From the NCBI RefSeq assembly GCF_002554795.1, contig NZ_PDEQ01000003.1, forward strand, positions 310,001 to 374,000: a stretch of DNA of 64,000 nt. The letters run 5' to 3'. The notes under the pieces were generated by a model. It was not told the DNA's origin, searched no databases, and saw only the letters and a list, made by a program, of their open reading frames with translations. The first letter of the stretch is position 1; every line of letters begins with the position of its first letter. The translations under genes and the position numbers were made by a program. Of this stretch, positions 18,114-25,771 are shown piece by piece. This DNA comes from Longibacter salinarum (GTDB lineage Bacteria > Bacteroidota > Rhodothermia > Rhodothermales > Salinibacteraceae).

Positions 18114-18980
18114 TTACCCGGCTGCTGCGTCGTTTTGGAAGACCACCTTAATCGAGTCGCCCTTCCGAATGTTGAGCAGCTCCGCGGCACTCCCGGCATT
18201 CACTGCGACCTCGAGAAATCCTGAACTGCCGAAGAGGAGAAGCGGGTCGCCGTCGGCGACGGCGCCGTAGGTGCGGTGTAGATCGCGGATGACGGCGTTG
18301 CCGACGTACGCTTTGAGGGCCGGCAGATCGTCGATCGAGATCGTGTCGCCCGTGTGCTGCGCTTCATCGGCCGGATTGGCGTTCTCATCGTTCAGGCCGG
18401 TGCGCACGAGCGTCTGGCGACGGATGTTGGTGATGCAGTTGCCAAACCGATCGACGTGGGCGACGTACCCCTGCACGCTATGCGAATCGGTGATCGGCAT
18501 GGCCCACCGTAGGGGGCGGAGGCCCTCGACGGGCGTGCCGATATCGGATGGGTCGCGTCCCGTATCAAGATGCGCCGCAACGGGCGCAAAGATGTCCCGC
18601 CCGTGGAAAGTGGTGCTGGGGGCGTCGGAGCGCCAGACCTCCGGCTGATCGAGCTCCAGAATCTCATCCGGCTCGGCATCGTCCATCACGAGCGGGAAGA
18701 CGCCGTTGTCGGGCCCAACGAACCACTGTTTGCCGGACCGTACGGCGACGGCGCGCCGGTCCGTTCCCACACCGGGGTCGACCACCACCAGATGTACCGT
18801 TCCGCTTGGAAAATATGGGACCGTTGTACGGAGCACAAACGCGGCCTCCATCACGTCCTGAGGTTCAATCTGATGGGTGACGTCCACCAGTCGTGCCTCG
18901 GGATGGATCGACAGCATGACGCCTTTCATGGCAGCGACGTATCCGTCGCTCGTGCCGAAGTCGGTAGTGAGGGTGATCAT
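18114..18980 (-). CDS. SAM hydrolase (adenosine-forming), DUF62/SAM hydroxide adenosyltransferase
   Basis: 288 residues beginning MITLTTDFGTSDGYVAAMKG, the family signature. The catalytic Asp-Arg-His set is present as D68 and R75 in VVVDPGVGTDRRAVAV and H126 in FHGRDIFAPVAAHL. These positions match the D68-R75-H127 set known for archaeal DUF62. The chloride- and fluoride-using relatives (SalL, FlA) lack this hydroxide-activating set, so hydrolysis of SAM to adenosine and methionine is the expected reaction. Family length is normal. It is the first gene of a probable two-gene unit with the sigma-like membrane protein and is divergent from a GbsR-type regulator. Confidence 0.9.
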   Translation of the reverse strand: MITLTTDFGTSDGYVAAMKGVMLSIHPEARLVDVTHQIEPQDVMEAAFVLRTTVPYFPSGTVHLVVVDPGVGTDRRAVAVRSGKQWFVGPDNGVFPLVMDDAEPDEILELDQPEVWRSDAPSTTFHGRDIFAPVAAHLDTGRDPSDIGTPVEGLRPLRWAMPITDSHSVQGYVAHVDRFGNCITNIRRQTLVRTGLNDENANPADEAQHTGDTISIDDLPALKAYVGNAVIRDLHRTYGAVADGDPLLLFGSSGFLEVAVNAGSAAELLNIRKGDSIKVVFQNDAAAG

Positions 18981-19339
18981 GTAAGCACAGCGGCAGGTGC
19001 AGGAGAGAGTCGAAGGCTACGTACAAAACGTCAGCTAGAAAACGATTGTCCAACCGTGATTGTCGACACGGAGGGACCGGTGTTCAATCCCAACGGCACG
19101 TCCATGCCCGAGTTCAGCATGGTGGTGTTGGCGCTATCGGAGAAATCCTTTGTCAGGCATCCGGCAAGATCCGGAAGGAAAATATCCCTTCGTACAGCAT
19201 CGTCAAAAGTACGAAGAGACAGGTCGGATGCAAACGGTATGACGCCAGCCGGGGAAACAAGATGCGGGGGCGCAGGAGTACGTTTTTATGCGACACACCT
19301 AGAGTAGGTCTCGGTCCGCGCTTTCGGGTTCGTCCGCCC
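18981..19339. other. Divergent intergenic region SAM hydrolase / GbsR-type regulator
   Basis: 359 bp between divergent genes. The frame of the regulator stays open back to 19046, but this part has no family similarity. I see no repeat or strong hairpin. Promoters for both directions are expected here. Confidence 0.5.
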
Positions 19340-19999
19340 ATGCCAGATTCCACGGTTACATCACGAAACGGCTCCTCCCCGAGCGAGCGCTCCTCCAGTA
19401 CGGATGATCCGTCTGCAATGGAAGACGGTGTGGCCCGGAAGGAATACGCCATGGAGCAAATCGTCGGTTTCTGGGGAGAGATGGCATCCAACTGGGGCAT
19501 CAATCGGACGATGGCCCAGATCTACGCCCTGCTCTACCTCAGCGGCTCACCGCAACACACCGACGCGATCATGGAGCGCCTCGACATTAGTCGGGGAAAT
19601 GCGAACATGAATCTACGATCGCTCGTCGAGTGGAATATTGTTCGTAAAACACGGCAGACGGGTTCGCGAAAGGACTTCTACGTCGCGGAAAAAGATCTCT
19701 GGGAGGCGACGGCTCAGATCATACGTGAGCGCGAGCGGCGCGAGATCCGACCAGTCAAAGAACAGCTTCAGGCCTGTGCAAAACATCTCGTCCGGGAAGA
19801 CGAGAGGCTCGACGACCGACCGGCCGACGAGCAGGAGATGTATGTTCGATTGCAGGACCTGATCGAACTGGTAGAGGTATTCGAGTCCTTCTCGAAGGCA
19901 TTGCTACCGCACGTTCGCCGGCAGAACGTTCCGGCGATCAAGCGCATGATGACGTTCGCACTGACGATGACTGACGCAGACCCGGACACCCGCGGGTGA
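19340..19999 (+). CDS. GbsR/MarR-type winged-helix transcriptional regulator
   Basis: About 219 residues. After a Ser-rich N-terminus, residues about 38-130 contain IVGFWGEMASNWGINRTMAQIY and SGSPQHTDAIMERLDISRGNANMNLRSL. This is the winged-helix core of the GbsR family, which represses osmoprotectant (glycine betaine) genes in Bacillus. A C-terminal helical region (about 135-210) should dimerise. No betaine synthesis or uptake gene is adjacent, so the target is unknown. ATG at 19340 was taken as the start because sequence upstream is not conserved-looking. yraN follows 58 bp later. Confidence 0.88.
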   Translation: MPDSTVTSRNGSSPSERSSSTDDPSAMEDGVARKEYAMEQIVGFWGEMASNWGINRTMAQIYALLYLSGSPQHTDAIMERLDISRGNANMNLRSLVEWNIVRKTRQTGSRKDFYVAEKDLWEATAQIIRERERREIRPVKEQLQACAKHLVREDERLDDRPADEQEMYVRLQDLIELVEVFESFSKALLPHVRRQNVPAIKRMMTFALTMTDADPDTRG

Positions 20000-20057
20000 T
20001 TTCCGTGACGACGGTCCCATTTTGTCCTCTTTAAACCCTCTCTGTATCCCGTCTTTC

Positions 20058-20435
20058 ATGAGCACAAAAGCGATCGGTGATCGCGGCGAGGCCATTGCCG
20101 CAGACCACCTGGAGGAGCAAGGCTACACGATCATGGACTCGAACTATCGGTTCGAGCGCAACGAAGTGGATTTGGTCTGTTTTGACCCGCACGCTCGGAA
20201 GGGGAGAGGCGAGATCGTGTTCGTCGAGGTGAAAACGCGGTCGAGTCTTAATTTCGGTGCCCCCGATGAAGCGGTGGATGAGGACAAGCGCTCCCGCATT
20301 GTGGGCGTCGCAAAGGCATATCTTTATGAGCGTCAACTGGAGGGGTCGCCCGCCCGGTTCGATGTCGTCGGCGTTCTGCTCAACCAGGGCGACGAGCCGG
20401 ACGTCACGCACTATACCGATGCGTTCAAGGCGTAG
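20058..20435 (+). CDS. yraN: YraN family (UPF0102) nuclease-fold protein
   Basis: 125 residues, usual family length. STKAIGDRGEAIAADHLEEQGY opens the domain. The PD-(D/E)XK-like core is visible as NEVDLVCFD and IVFVEVKTRSS. The family is widespread and often near rnhB or DNA-processing genes, and its function is unproven. ATG at 20058 starts the conserved region. Twelve extra in-frame codons upstream are unlikely. It ends 8 bp from the stop of the convergent methyltransferase gene. Confidence 0.92.
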   Translation: MSTKAIGDRGEAIAADHLEEQGYTIMDSNYRFERNEVDLVCFDPHARKGRGEIVFVEVKTRSSLNFGAPDEAVDEDKRSRIVGVAKAYLYERQLEGSPARFDVVGVLLNQGDEPDVTHYTDAFKA

Positions 20436-20443
20436 TCTCCGCC

Positions 20444-21460
20444 TCAACGTTTCTGTGTCACTAAACCATTGTGCGCTTTGATGTAACCGGCGCGTTTGAT
20501 GTCGAAGCCATTTTCATACGCGTACAAGCCGAGCTGGCGGGCATCCATCAATTCGCGGTACCCGTAGTTCATCAGATTACCCATGGCGACGTAAAAGAGC
20601 TTGGAGCGAAGTTGTCGCCGCGGTGTCGTCATGATGGCGTAGCCGCCAGGCTTGAGGAAGCGGCGGTGGAAATCGAAGACGAGCGGTTTGTACTCATCGG
20701 GAAAGTGTTCGATGAGACCGACGCTGATGACGATGTCGAATTCCTTTCCGTAGTCGAGATCCCGGATGTCACTGACCACGAAGTCAATGTCGAAGTCTTC
20801 GCGGTGATAGACCGTGTGAGAGCCGGTCGCCGGGTTATGTCCCAGAAAGGGATAAGCCTCTGGGAAATTGCCGAACCGGTCGGTTTTGCAAAATTCGTCG
20901 TAGTCAACGAGGACGGCGTGTCCGCCCGGGTACATGGCAAGCAGTTGCATGGCTTCATATCCGTCCGCCGCCCCGAGAAACAGGATGTTGGGCTTCTCGA
21001 CATCGAGGCCCTCGAAAAGCGCTCGTTTGCCCCGCGGATCCCACACCGCATCCTGCACGCGGTGTACGTAATTCCAGATCTTCGTCTGCATTAGATCCCG
21101 TACGACCTCCACGGCACCATGGAGATCGGCCTCTTTGAGGTGCTCCATGAGATCCTGCCGGGCACGTACGGTCGCTTCGTCCGGATCCTCCATAAAGAGG
21201 GAGTGGAAGCGGCGGTTGAAATGCTCCCACTGGACTTCGACCGGCATGTCTTCGCCGTGTCGGTTCTCCCATTTCTCGCGCTCCGAGGAGTAGTTGTCCA
21301 CCAAATACGGCCGTCCCAGATCAGACCACGTCAGACGGTTCCATTCCGTTGCAGACAGATCCTCAAAGACATCAGGAGGGGTAGTCCGGGTATCGTAGCG
21401 GTAATGCTGTGTTGTACCAGTTTGCTCGAGCGGGATCCGGCTGGCGGTCGAAACTTCCAT
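20444..21460 (-). CDS. Class I SAM-dependent methyltransferase
   Basis: 338 residues. The first roughly 135 residues form an unassigned, acidic, helical N-terminal region. The Rossmann-like methyltransferase core follows: ILFLGAADGYEAMQLL (motif I), HAVLVDYDEF (acidic end of strand 2), FDIVISVGLIEHFPDEY (motif around strand 4) and FLKPGGYAIMTTPRR. The substrate is unknown, and the type resembles methyltransferases acting on small molecules or lipids/glycans. ATG at 21460 was chosen over a TTG four codons upstream. It is convergent with yraN. Confidence 0.85.
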   Translation of the reverse strand: MEVSTASRIPLEQTGTTQHYRYDTRTTPPDVFEDLSATEWNRLTWSDLGRPYLVDNYSSEREKWENRHGEDMPVEVQWEHFNRRFHSLFMEDPDEATVRARQDLMEHLKEADLHGAVEVVRDLMQTKIWNYVHRVQDAVWDPRGKRALFEGLDVEKPNILFLGAADGYEAMQLLAMYPGGHAVLVDYDEFCKTDRFGNFPEAYPFLGHNPATGSHTVYHREDFDIDFVVSDIRDLDYGKEFDIVISVGLIEHFPDEYKPLVFDFHRRFLKPGGYAIMTTPRRQLRSKLFYVAMGNLMNYGYRELMDARQLGLYAYENGFDIKRAGYIKAHNGLVTQKR

Positions 21461-21622
21461 GGCGCAAGACAAGACAAGGCGTAACGGGTTGGATACATGC
21501 TCTACGAGAGACCTTCACGTTTGTGCCCTTGATACCCTGCTTGGAGACGATGGCTGTAATAGCTCAAGGATGCCGACGTTTGCCTGGTCGGTACCACATC
21601 TTTGCCGAAATAGCTGAGACGG

Positions 21623-22843
21623 TCAGTTACGGGGTTGAAGATGCTTGAGGTCGGGTGGCGGAAGCGTCTGAAGGTGGACATCCGTTTCAGCATCGATGCC
21701 GACGTATGTCACCTCTTTGCCCGGCTCGTAATCGAGCGGAATCAGTTCGGCCAGACGCTCGAAGGCGAAGTATTGGTAGACGGTCGCTCCGTAGGGCTCG
21801 ACGATCTTGCCGTGCCGATCTACGCGCACCGGGGGATCGTTGAGTTCGATCAGTGAGGTTTGAACGCGAGAGGGCGCACGCATTTCACGTCGCCACGCGC
21901 GATAATTGCGGCTTTCGGGTTCACCCCGATATACCACCTCGAGTCGGCCGTGAAAGTCGAGCTCCGTGACGTTATTTCCGTTGACCGACAGGATGTCGTC
22001 CCGGTCGGCGTGAAAGCGATCCGCGCGGTGGGGACTGGAGAACATACTGGCCCGTGGGAGTCGATAGATCTCGAAGTCTTCCTCTTCGAGTCGGTCGTCG
22101 AGAAGGGCTCGTAGAAAATGGCGAAAGGAGCCGAGATACGCCTGCCGGCGGTTTGTGCGCCACCGATCCGCCTCCTCGATGCTTGAGGCCGTGATGGGTG
22201 CGAAAAGAGGTTCGCCGTCCCAGCGGATCACGCCACCGCTTGCTTCGAACTCCTCCAGAAAATACTTGACGCGATAGCCGAGCGCGCGATTTTCGATGAC
22301 GAGCGGCTCGGCAGCCTGCGCCGTAAACTTTCCCCACCAGCGCGAGGTGAATCGCAAAACCTCCGGATTTTGGATCCGGCACTCGCTCGCCCACTCCGAT
22401 GACCCGAGAAAAAGGCGCTGGAATCGTTCGAGTCGTTTATGCCACTCTGGGTCGCGTTCGGCTTCTACGAGTACCCCCGGGCTTTCGATCACGCGGGGCG
22501 GAAGACGAAAGGCGAACGTGAGGGTTGTGTCCTCTCGCAGAAACAGGTCTACATGCTGCGGTTCATAGCCCAGCATGGAAGCATAAAGACGTTTCGCTCC
22601 GCGCCTAACGTCGTTGAGGGTGAAGCGGCCGTCCAGACCGGTCGTGGTGCCATTCATCGACTGCGCGATAAACACGTGCGCTCCGGGGAGCGGCGATCCG
22701 GTGGCCCGGTCCACGACAATGCCCGTCAGGGTAACGTCCGTTGCGCCCTGACCAACGGCCGACTGAGCGAGGGCACCGATCGTCAGCCATCCTATGAGGA
22801 GGGAGGCGAGGGATGTGTAGAGAAATGACAGACGATCGGGCAT
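21623..22843 (-). CDS. CarboxypepD_reg-like exported protein, paralogue 1
   Basis: 406 residues. Signal peptide (residues 1-32), then a carboxypeptidase-regulatory-like beta-sandwich (about 37-120: VTLTGIVVDRATGSPLPGAHVFI ... DGRFTLNDVRRGAKRLYASM). A long conserved C-terminal domain follows, with RFQRLFLGSSEWA, NPEVLRF, PLVIENRALGYRVKYFLEEF and SFRHFLRALLDD. The same layout recurs in the next two minus-strand genes. Such proteins are envelope-located in Bacteroidota and have no known reaction. A strong terminator separates it from paralogue 2, so it has its own promoter. Confidence 0.85.
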   Translation of the reverse strand: MPDRLSFLYTSLASLLIGWLTIGALAQSAVGQGATDVTLTGIVVDRATGSPLPGAHVFIAQSMNGTTTGLDGRFTLNDVRRGAKRLYASMLGYEPQHVDLFLREDTTLTFAFRLPPRVIESPGVLVEAERDPEWHKRLERFQRLFLGSSEWASECRIQNPEVLRFTSRWWGKFTAQAAEPLVIENRALGYRVKYFLEEFEASGGVIRWDGEPLFAPITASSIEEADRWRTNRRQAYLGSFRHFLRALLDDRLEEEDFEIYRLPRASMFSSPHRADRFHADRDDILSVNGNNVTELDFHGRLEVVYRGEPESRNYRAWRREMRAPSRVQTSLIELNDPPVRVDRHGKIVEPYGATVYQYFAFERLAELIPLDYEPGKEVTYVGIDAETDVHLQTLPPPDLKHLQPRN

Positions 22844-22940
22844 CGGGACGGGACCGTCCGGTGGTTCATATATCGTTTTGTGTTAATATGCATTGAAGAC
22901 GGATTGGTTGCTGATACTCTCGCGGCCGGCAGGTCGATCG

Positions 22941-22990
22941 AAAACAAAAAGAGGGAGTCTACCATGGACTCATGGTGTCTCCCTCTCTTT
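22941..22990 (-). terminator. Rho-independent terminator of CarboxypepD_reg paralogue 2
   Basis: On the minus strand AGAGGGAGACACCATG pairs, with one bulge, with CATGGTAGACTCCCTCT and is followed by TTTTTGTTTTC. It lies about 30 bp after the stop at 23018. Confidence 0.85.
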
Positions 22991-23017
22991 AGCATCCCGG
23001 TGCACGAATCCAGCAGT

Positions 23018-24310
23018 CTACCGTGATGCGGAAACGCCCGGACGCGATAGGGCGTCTATGCGTTCTGTAACCTGGGGCATCAATGCTGTTTCGTCTCCAA
23101 TGAACAGGGACTCATCATCCGGCACGTACTCGAAAGGTAGAAACCCTGCCGTCCGATGAAAGGCGAAATAACCGTCAACCGTTAAGGCGTATGGAGATTC
23201 GACACGGCCGGTTCGCCCGATGCGTACGGACGCTTGTTCGAGCCGAATTTCCGAGGACTGTACGTTGTCGGGTTGCTGATCTCCGTTTTCGTAGTCGGCG
23301 AACGCTTTTGTTTCCTGTGCGCCGTCGTAGATGACGCGGAGAGTGCCCGGGATTTTTAACCGGTAGACCGAGTCGGCGTCGACGTAGAGGATGTCATCGC
23401 GATCGACAGACCGGGGATTGGCGCCGAAGTGTTTGCTTTCTCTCTCGCCCCGGGTTGGAAGTTGAAACATGTGGAATCGCTCTTCCATGACTCGATCGCG
23501 AAGCAGCGACCGGAGAAAGTGGCGTAACGACCCGTGGTAAGCGCGCAAACGATTCCGTTCCCAGCGACGGGCTTCCTCAGGAGACGAGGGGGTCAGTTCG
23601 GAAAAGAGTGGTTCTCCCTTCCAACGCAAGAGCCGATGATCGGCGTCGAATCCTCTCAGGAAGTATTCAATCTTGTAGCCGAGTGCACGATTCTCGATAA
23701 CGATGGGCTTGACGGCCCTCACGTCAAATTTTCCCCACCAGGTCGTCTCAAAGCGGAGAACCTCCGGGTTTGTGATGTGACAGTCTTTCGCCCATTGGGA
23801 CGGGCCGAAAAACATTTCTTCGAACTTCTCGACATTGTCGACCCAATCTTTGTCGCGCTCGGCGCTGACGACGACGCCCTCCGCATTAACCACATCTTCG
23901 TTGAGTGAGAAGTCGTAACGAACGGCGTCGCTACGCCTCATAAAGAGCTCGAAGACGCGAGACTTAAATCCCATCATCGACACGTGCACGCGAGACGCCC
24001 CGCGAGGGACGTTGCCAAGTCGATATTCTCCGTTTTCGTTCGTGACGGTACCAATCATGGTTCCGGCAACGAAGACGTGCGCACCGGGAAGAGGAGCGTC
24101 CGTTTTTGCATTCGTAACAGTGCCGAAAAGCGTGAGACGGTTCGGATCATCCCCTTCCTCCTCACCTGACATCGTGTTCTGCGCGTGGACGCTGGAGAAC
24201 ATGCTCACGATCAGGAGCATGAGGACGCCGGCCGTGGAAACACGTGTGCGTATTCGCAATGACTCAGATGGCTGTGGGGTGTTGACACAAGAAGTCGTCG
24301 CGAAACGCAT
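23018..24310 (-). CDS. CarboxypepD_reg-like exported protein, paralogue 2
   Basis: 430 residues. A longer, more basic N-terminus leads to a signal segment ending near VHAQN. The CarboxypepD_reg-like fold (about 58-140: LFGTVTNAKTDAPLPGAHVF) and the same long C-terminal domain follow (NPEVLRFETTWWGKF, PIVIENRALGYKIEYFLRGF, SLRHFLRSLLRDR). The ATG is preceded by a good AGGTAGGAG Shine-Dalgarno, unusual for this window. It has 172 bp upstream to paralogue 3 and a terminator downstream. Function is unknown. Tandem duplication is the simplest origin. Confidence 0.87.
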   Translation of the reverse strand: MRFATTSCVNTPQPSESLRIRTRVSTAGVLMLLIVSMFSSVHAQNTMSGEEEGDDPNRLTLFGTVTNAKTDAPLPGAHVFVAGTMIGTVTNENGEYRLGNVPRGASRVHVSMMGFKSRVFELFMRRSDAVRYDFSLNEDVVNAEGVVVSAERDKDWVDNVEKFEEMFFGPSQWAKDCHITNPEVLRFETTWWGKFDVRAVKPIVIENRALGYKIEYFLRGFDADHRLLRWKGEPLFSELTPSSPEEARRWERNRLRAYHGSLRHFLRSLLRDRVMEERFHMFQLPTRGERESKHFGANPRSVDRDDILYVDADSVYRLKIPGTLRVIYDGAQETKAFADYENGDQQPDNVQSSEIRLEQASVRIGRTGRVESPYALTVDGYFAFHRTAGFLPFEYVPDDESLFIGDETALMPQVTERIDALSRPGVSASR

Positions 24311-24482
24311 GTTTTTCTCCTACCTGTTTATAATCGTCGCACAATATATTAAGGAAGAGTAAAGACGAATTCCATTTGTGTCCTTCGGGCCGAATATGAT
24401 ACGATGGGATGGAGTTCATAATAGGTAGGTTTCGGGCTCTGGTACATCCATCCCGATGTCCACAGCGATGGGTTGACCGGTG

Positions 24483-25673
24483 CTACTGCGGCCGATATTC
24501 CTTCGGTACCTGATCTGCAACGCGTTCAAAGGCGAAAAAGCCGGAAACGGTGACGCCGTATGGATCGACAATGTCGCCCTTGTAGTCGATCGTGGCCGGA
24601 CCCCGTTCGAGCCAGAACTGCGAGGTCTGAAACTTGGGCGCATTGCGGCGGATCGCGTCGCTCGACGCGTATTCATTGAGCCACGTTGTATACGCCTCCG
24701 TCTCCTTTTCTCCGAGATAGATGACTTCGGCCACGCCGTTGAAGTCGAGCACCCGTTCTGTTGCGACTTCGCCGTCCTTCATGATGTCGTCGACGGTCGT
24801 CGGATAGCGCTGGCCGCCTGAGATCAAGCTACCTCCCCCCAGTGGACCGCTGTCGGAGCCAAAGTTGCCGCCGGACGATGGACGCATGTACAGTTTGAAG
24901 CCATGCTGCTCGATGTTATTCGCGAGCATGGCGAGCATCAGATGGTGAAACGAACCGTAGAACGCTCTGCGACGCGCTTCGGCCCATTGCTCTCGCTCGT
25001 CCACGGAGCCCTCGAGTTCGGAAAACAGCGGCTCGCCGTTGTACCGCGTGCGGCCGGGGGTTGCGACGAACTCTTCCAGGAAGTACTCGACGCGATATCC
25101 CAGTGCCCTGTTAATGATAACAAGAGGTTCGACAGAGTAGGCTTCCAGCGAGCCGACGCCACCGTCGAACCGAAGGACTTCCGGGTTCTGGATCTCTGTC
25201 TGCTTTGCATTCGGCGTCTCGCCGATAAAGAGTCGCTGGAACTTCGCGTAGCGCTCCTGCCATTTCTCATCGCGCTCTGCTTCAACGGTGACGCCTTCTT
25301 CTTCGAGCACCGTGACCTGAAGCGCAAAGTCGACGTTGTATACCCGAGCCTCACGCAGATTCAGGTTGCGAGCGGCGGACTCATACCCGATGCTGGACAC
25401 GTAGAGGCGGTGGGCACCGAGCGGAACGCGTTCGATGCGGTACCGGCCGTTTGCGTCGGTGGCCGTACCGGTCATGCTTTCTGCGATGAAGACGTTGACA
25501 TCCTGCAGCGGATCGCCGGTTTCGGCATCGGTGACGACACCAGTCAGCACTGCACGACCGCTGGGTGTCTGCGGCTGGGCCTGTACGTCAGCGGCCGCGA
25601 AAAGGGTAAGAACGACGAGAACGACGGAGAAAAGACGCGTCATGGGGGCGGCAATTGAGGAAACGGGTGGCAC
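24483..25673 (-). CDS. CarboxypepD_reg-like exported protein, paralogue 3
   Basis: 396 residues. Signal peptide ends near DVQAQP, followed by the CarboxypepD_reg-like domain (ATTACHED pattern AVLTGVVTDAETGDPLQDV, about 38-115) and the shared C-terminal domain (RLFIGETPNA, NPEVLRF, PLVIINRALGYRVEYFLEEF, SFHHLMLAML). It differs from the other two by a Gly/Ser-rich stretch around residue 278 and a shorter C-terminus. The Trp-rich WWGKF part is replaced by a VGSLEA segment. It is first of the three in transcription order, starting 98 bp after the stop of the upstream synthetase gene. Confidence 0.85.
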   Translation of the reverse strand: MPPVSSIAAPMTRLFSVVLVVLTLFAAADVQAQPQTPSGRAVLTGVVTDAETGDPLQDVNVFIAESMTGTATDANGRYRIERVPLGAHRLYVSSIGYESAARNLNLREARVYNVDFALQVTVLEEEGVTVEAERDEKWQERYAKFQRLFIGETPNAKQTEIQNPEVLRFDGGVGSLEAYSVEPLVIINRALGYRVEYFLEEFVATPGRTRYNGEPLFSELEGSVDEREQWAEARRRAFYGSFHHLMLAMLANNIEQHGFKLYMRPSSGGNFGSDSGPLGGGSLISGGQRYPTTVDDIMKDGEVATERVLDFNGVAEVIYLGEKETEAYTTWLNEYASSDAIRRNAPKFQTSQFWLERGPATIDYKGDIVDPYGVTVSGFFAFERVADQVPKEYRPQ

Positions 25674-25771
25674 GCACGTTCTAACGTCCGTGCACGGCGA
25701 TTTCGTACGGCAACCTCAAAAACGAGCTATGGCCGTAACCGGTGTATCACATGTGCAGATCGCACGCCGGA

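Noticed and set aside
19046-19339. N-terminal extension of the GbsR-type regulator
   Set aside because: The frame is open, but the sequence is basic and low in family likeness; ATG at 19340 is a better start.
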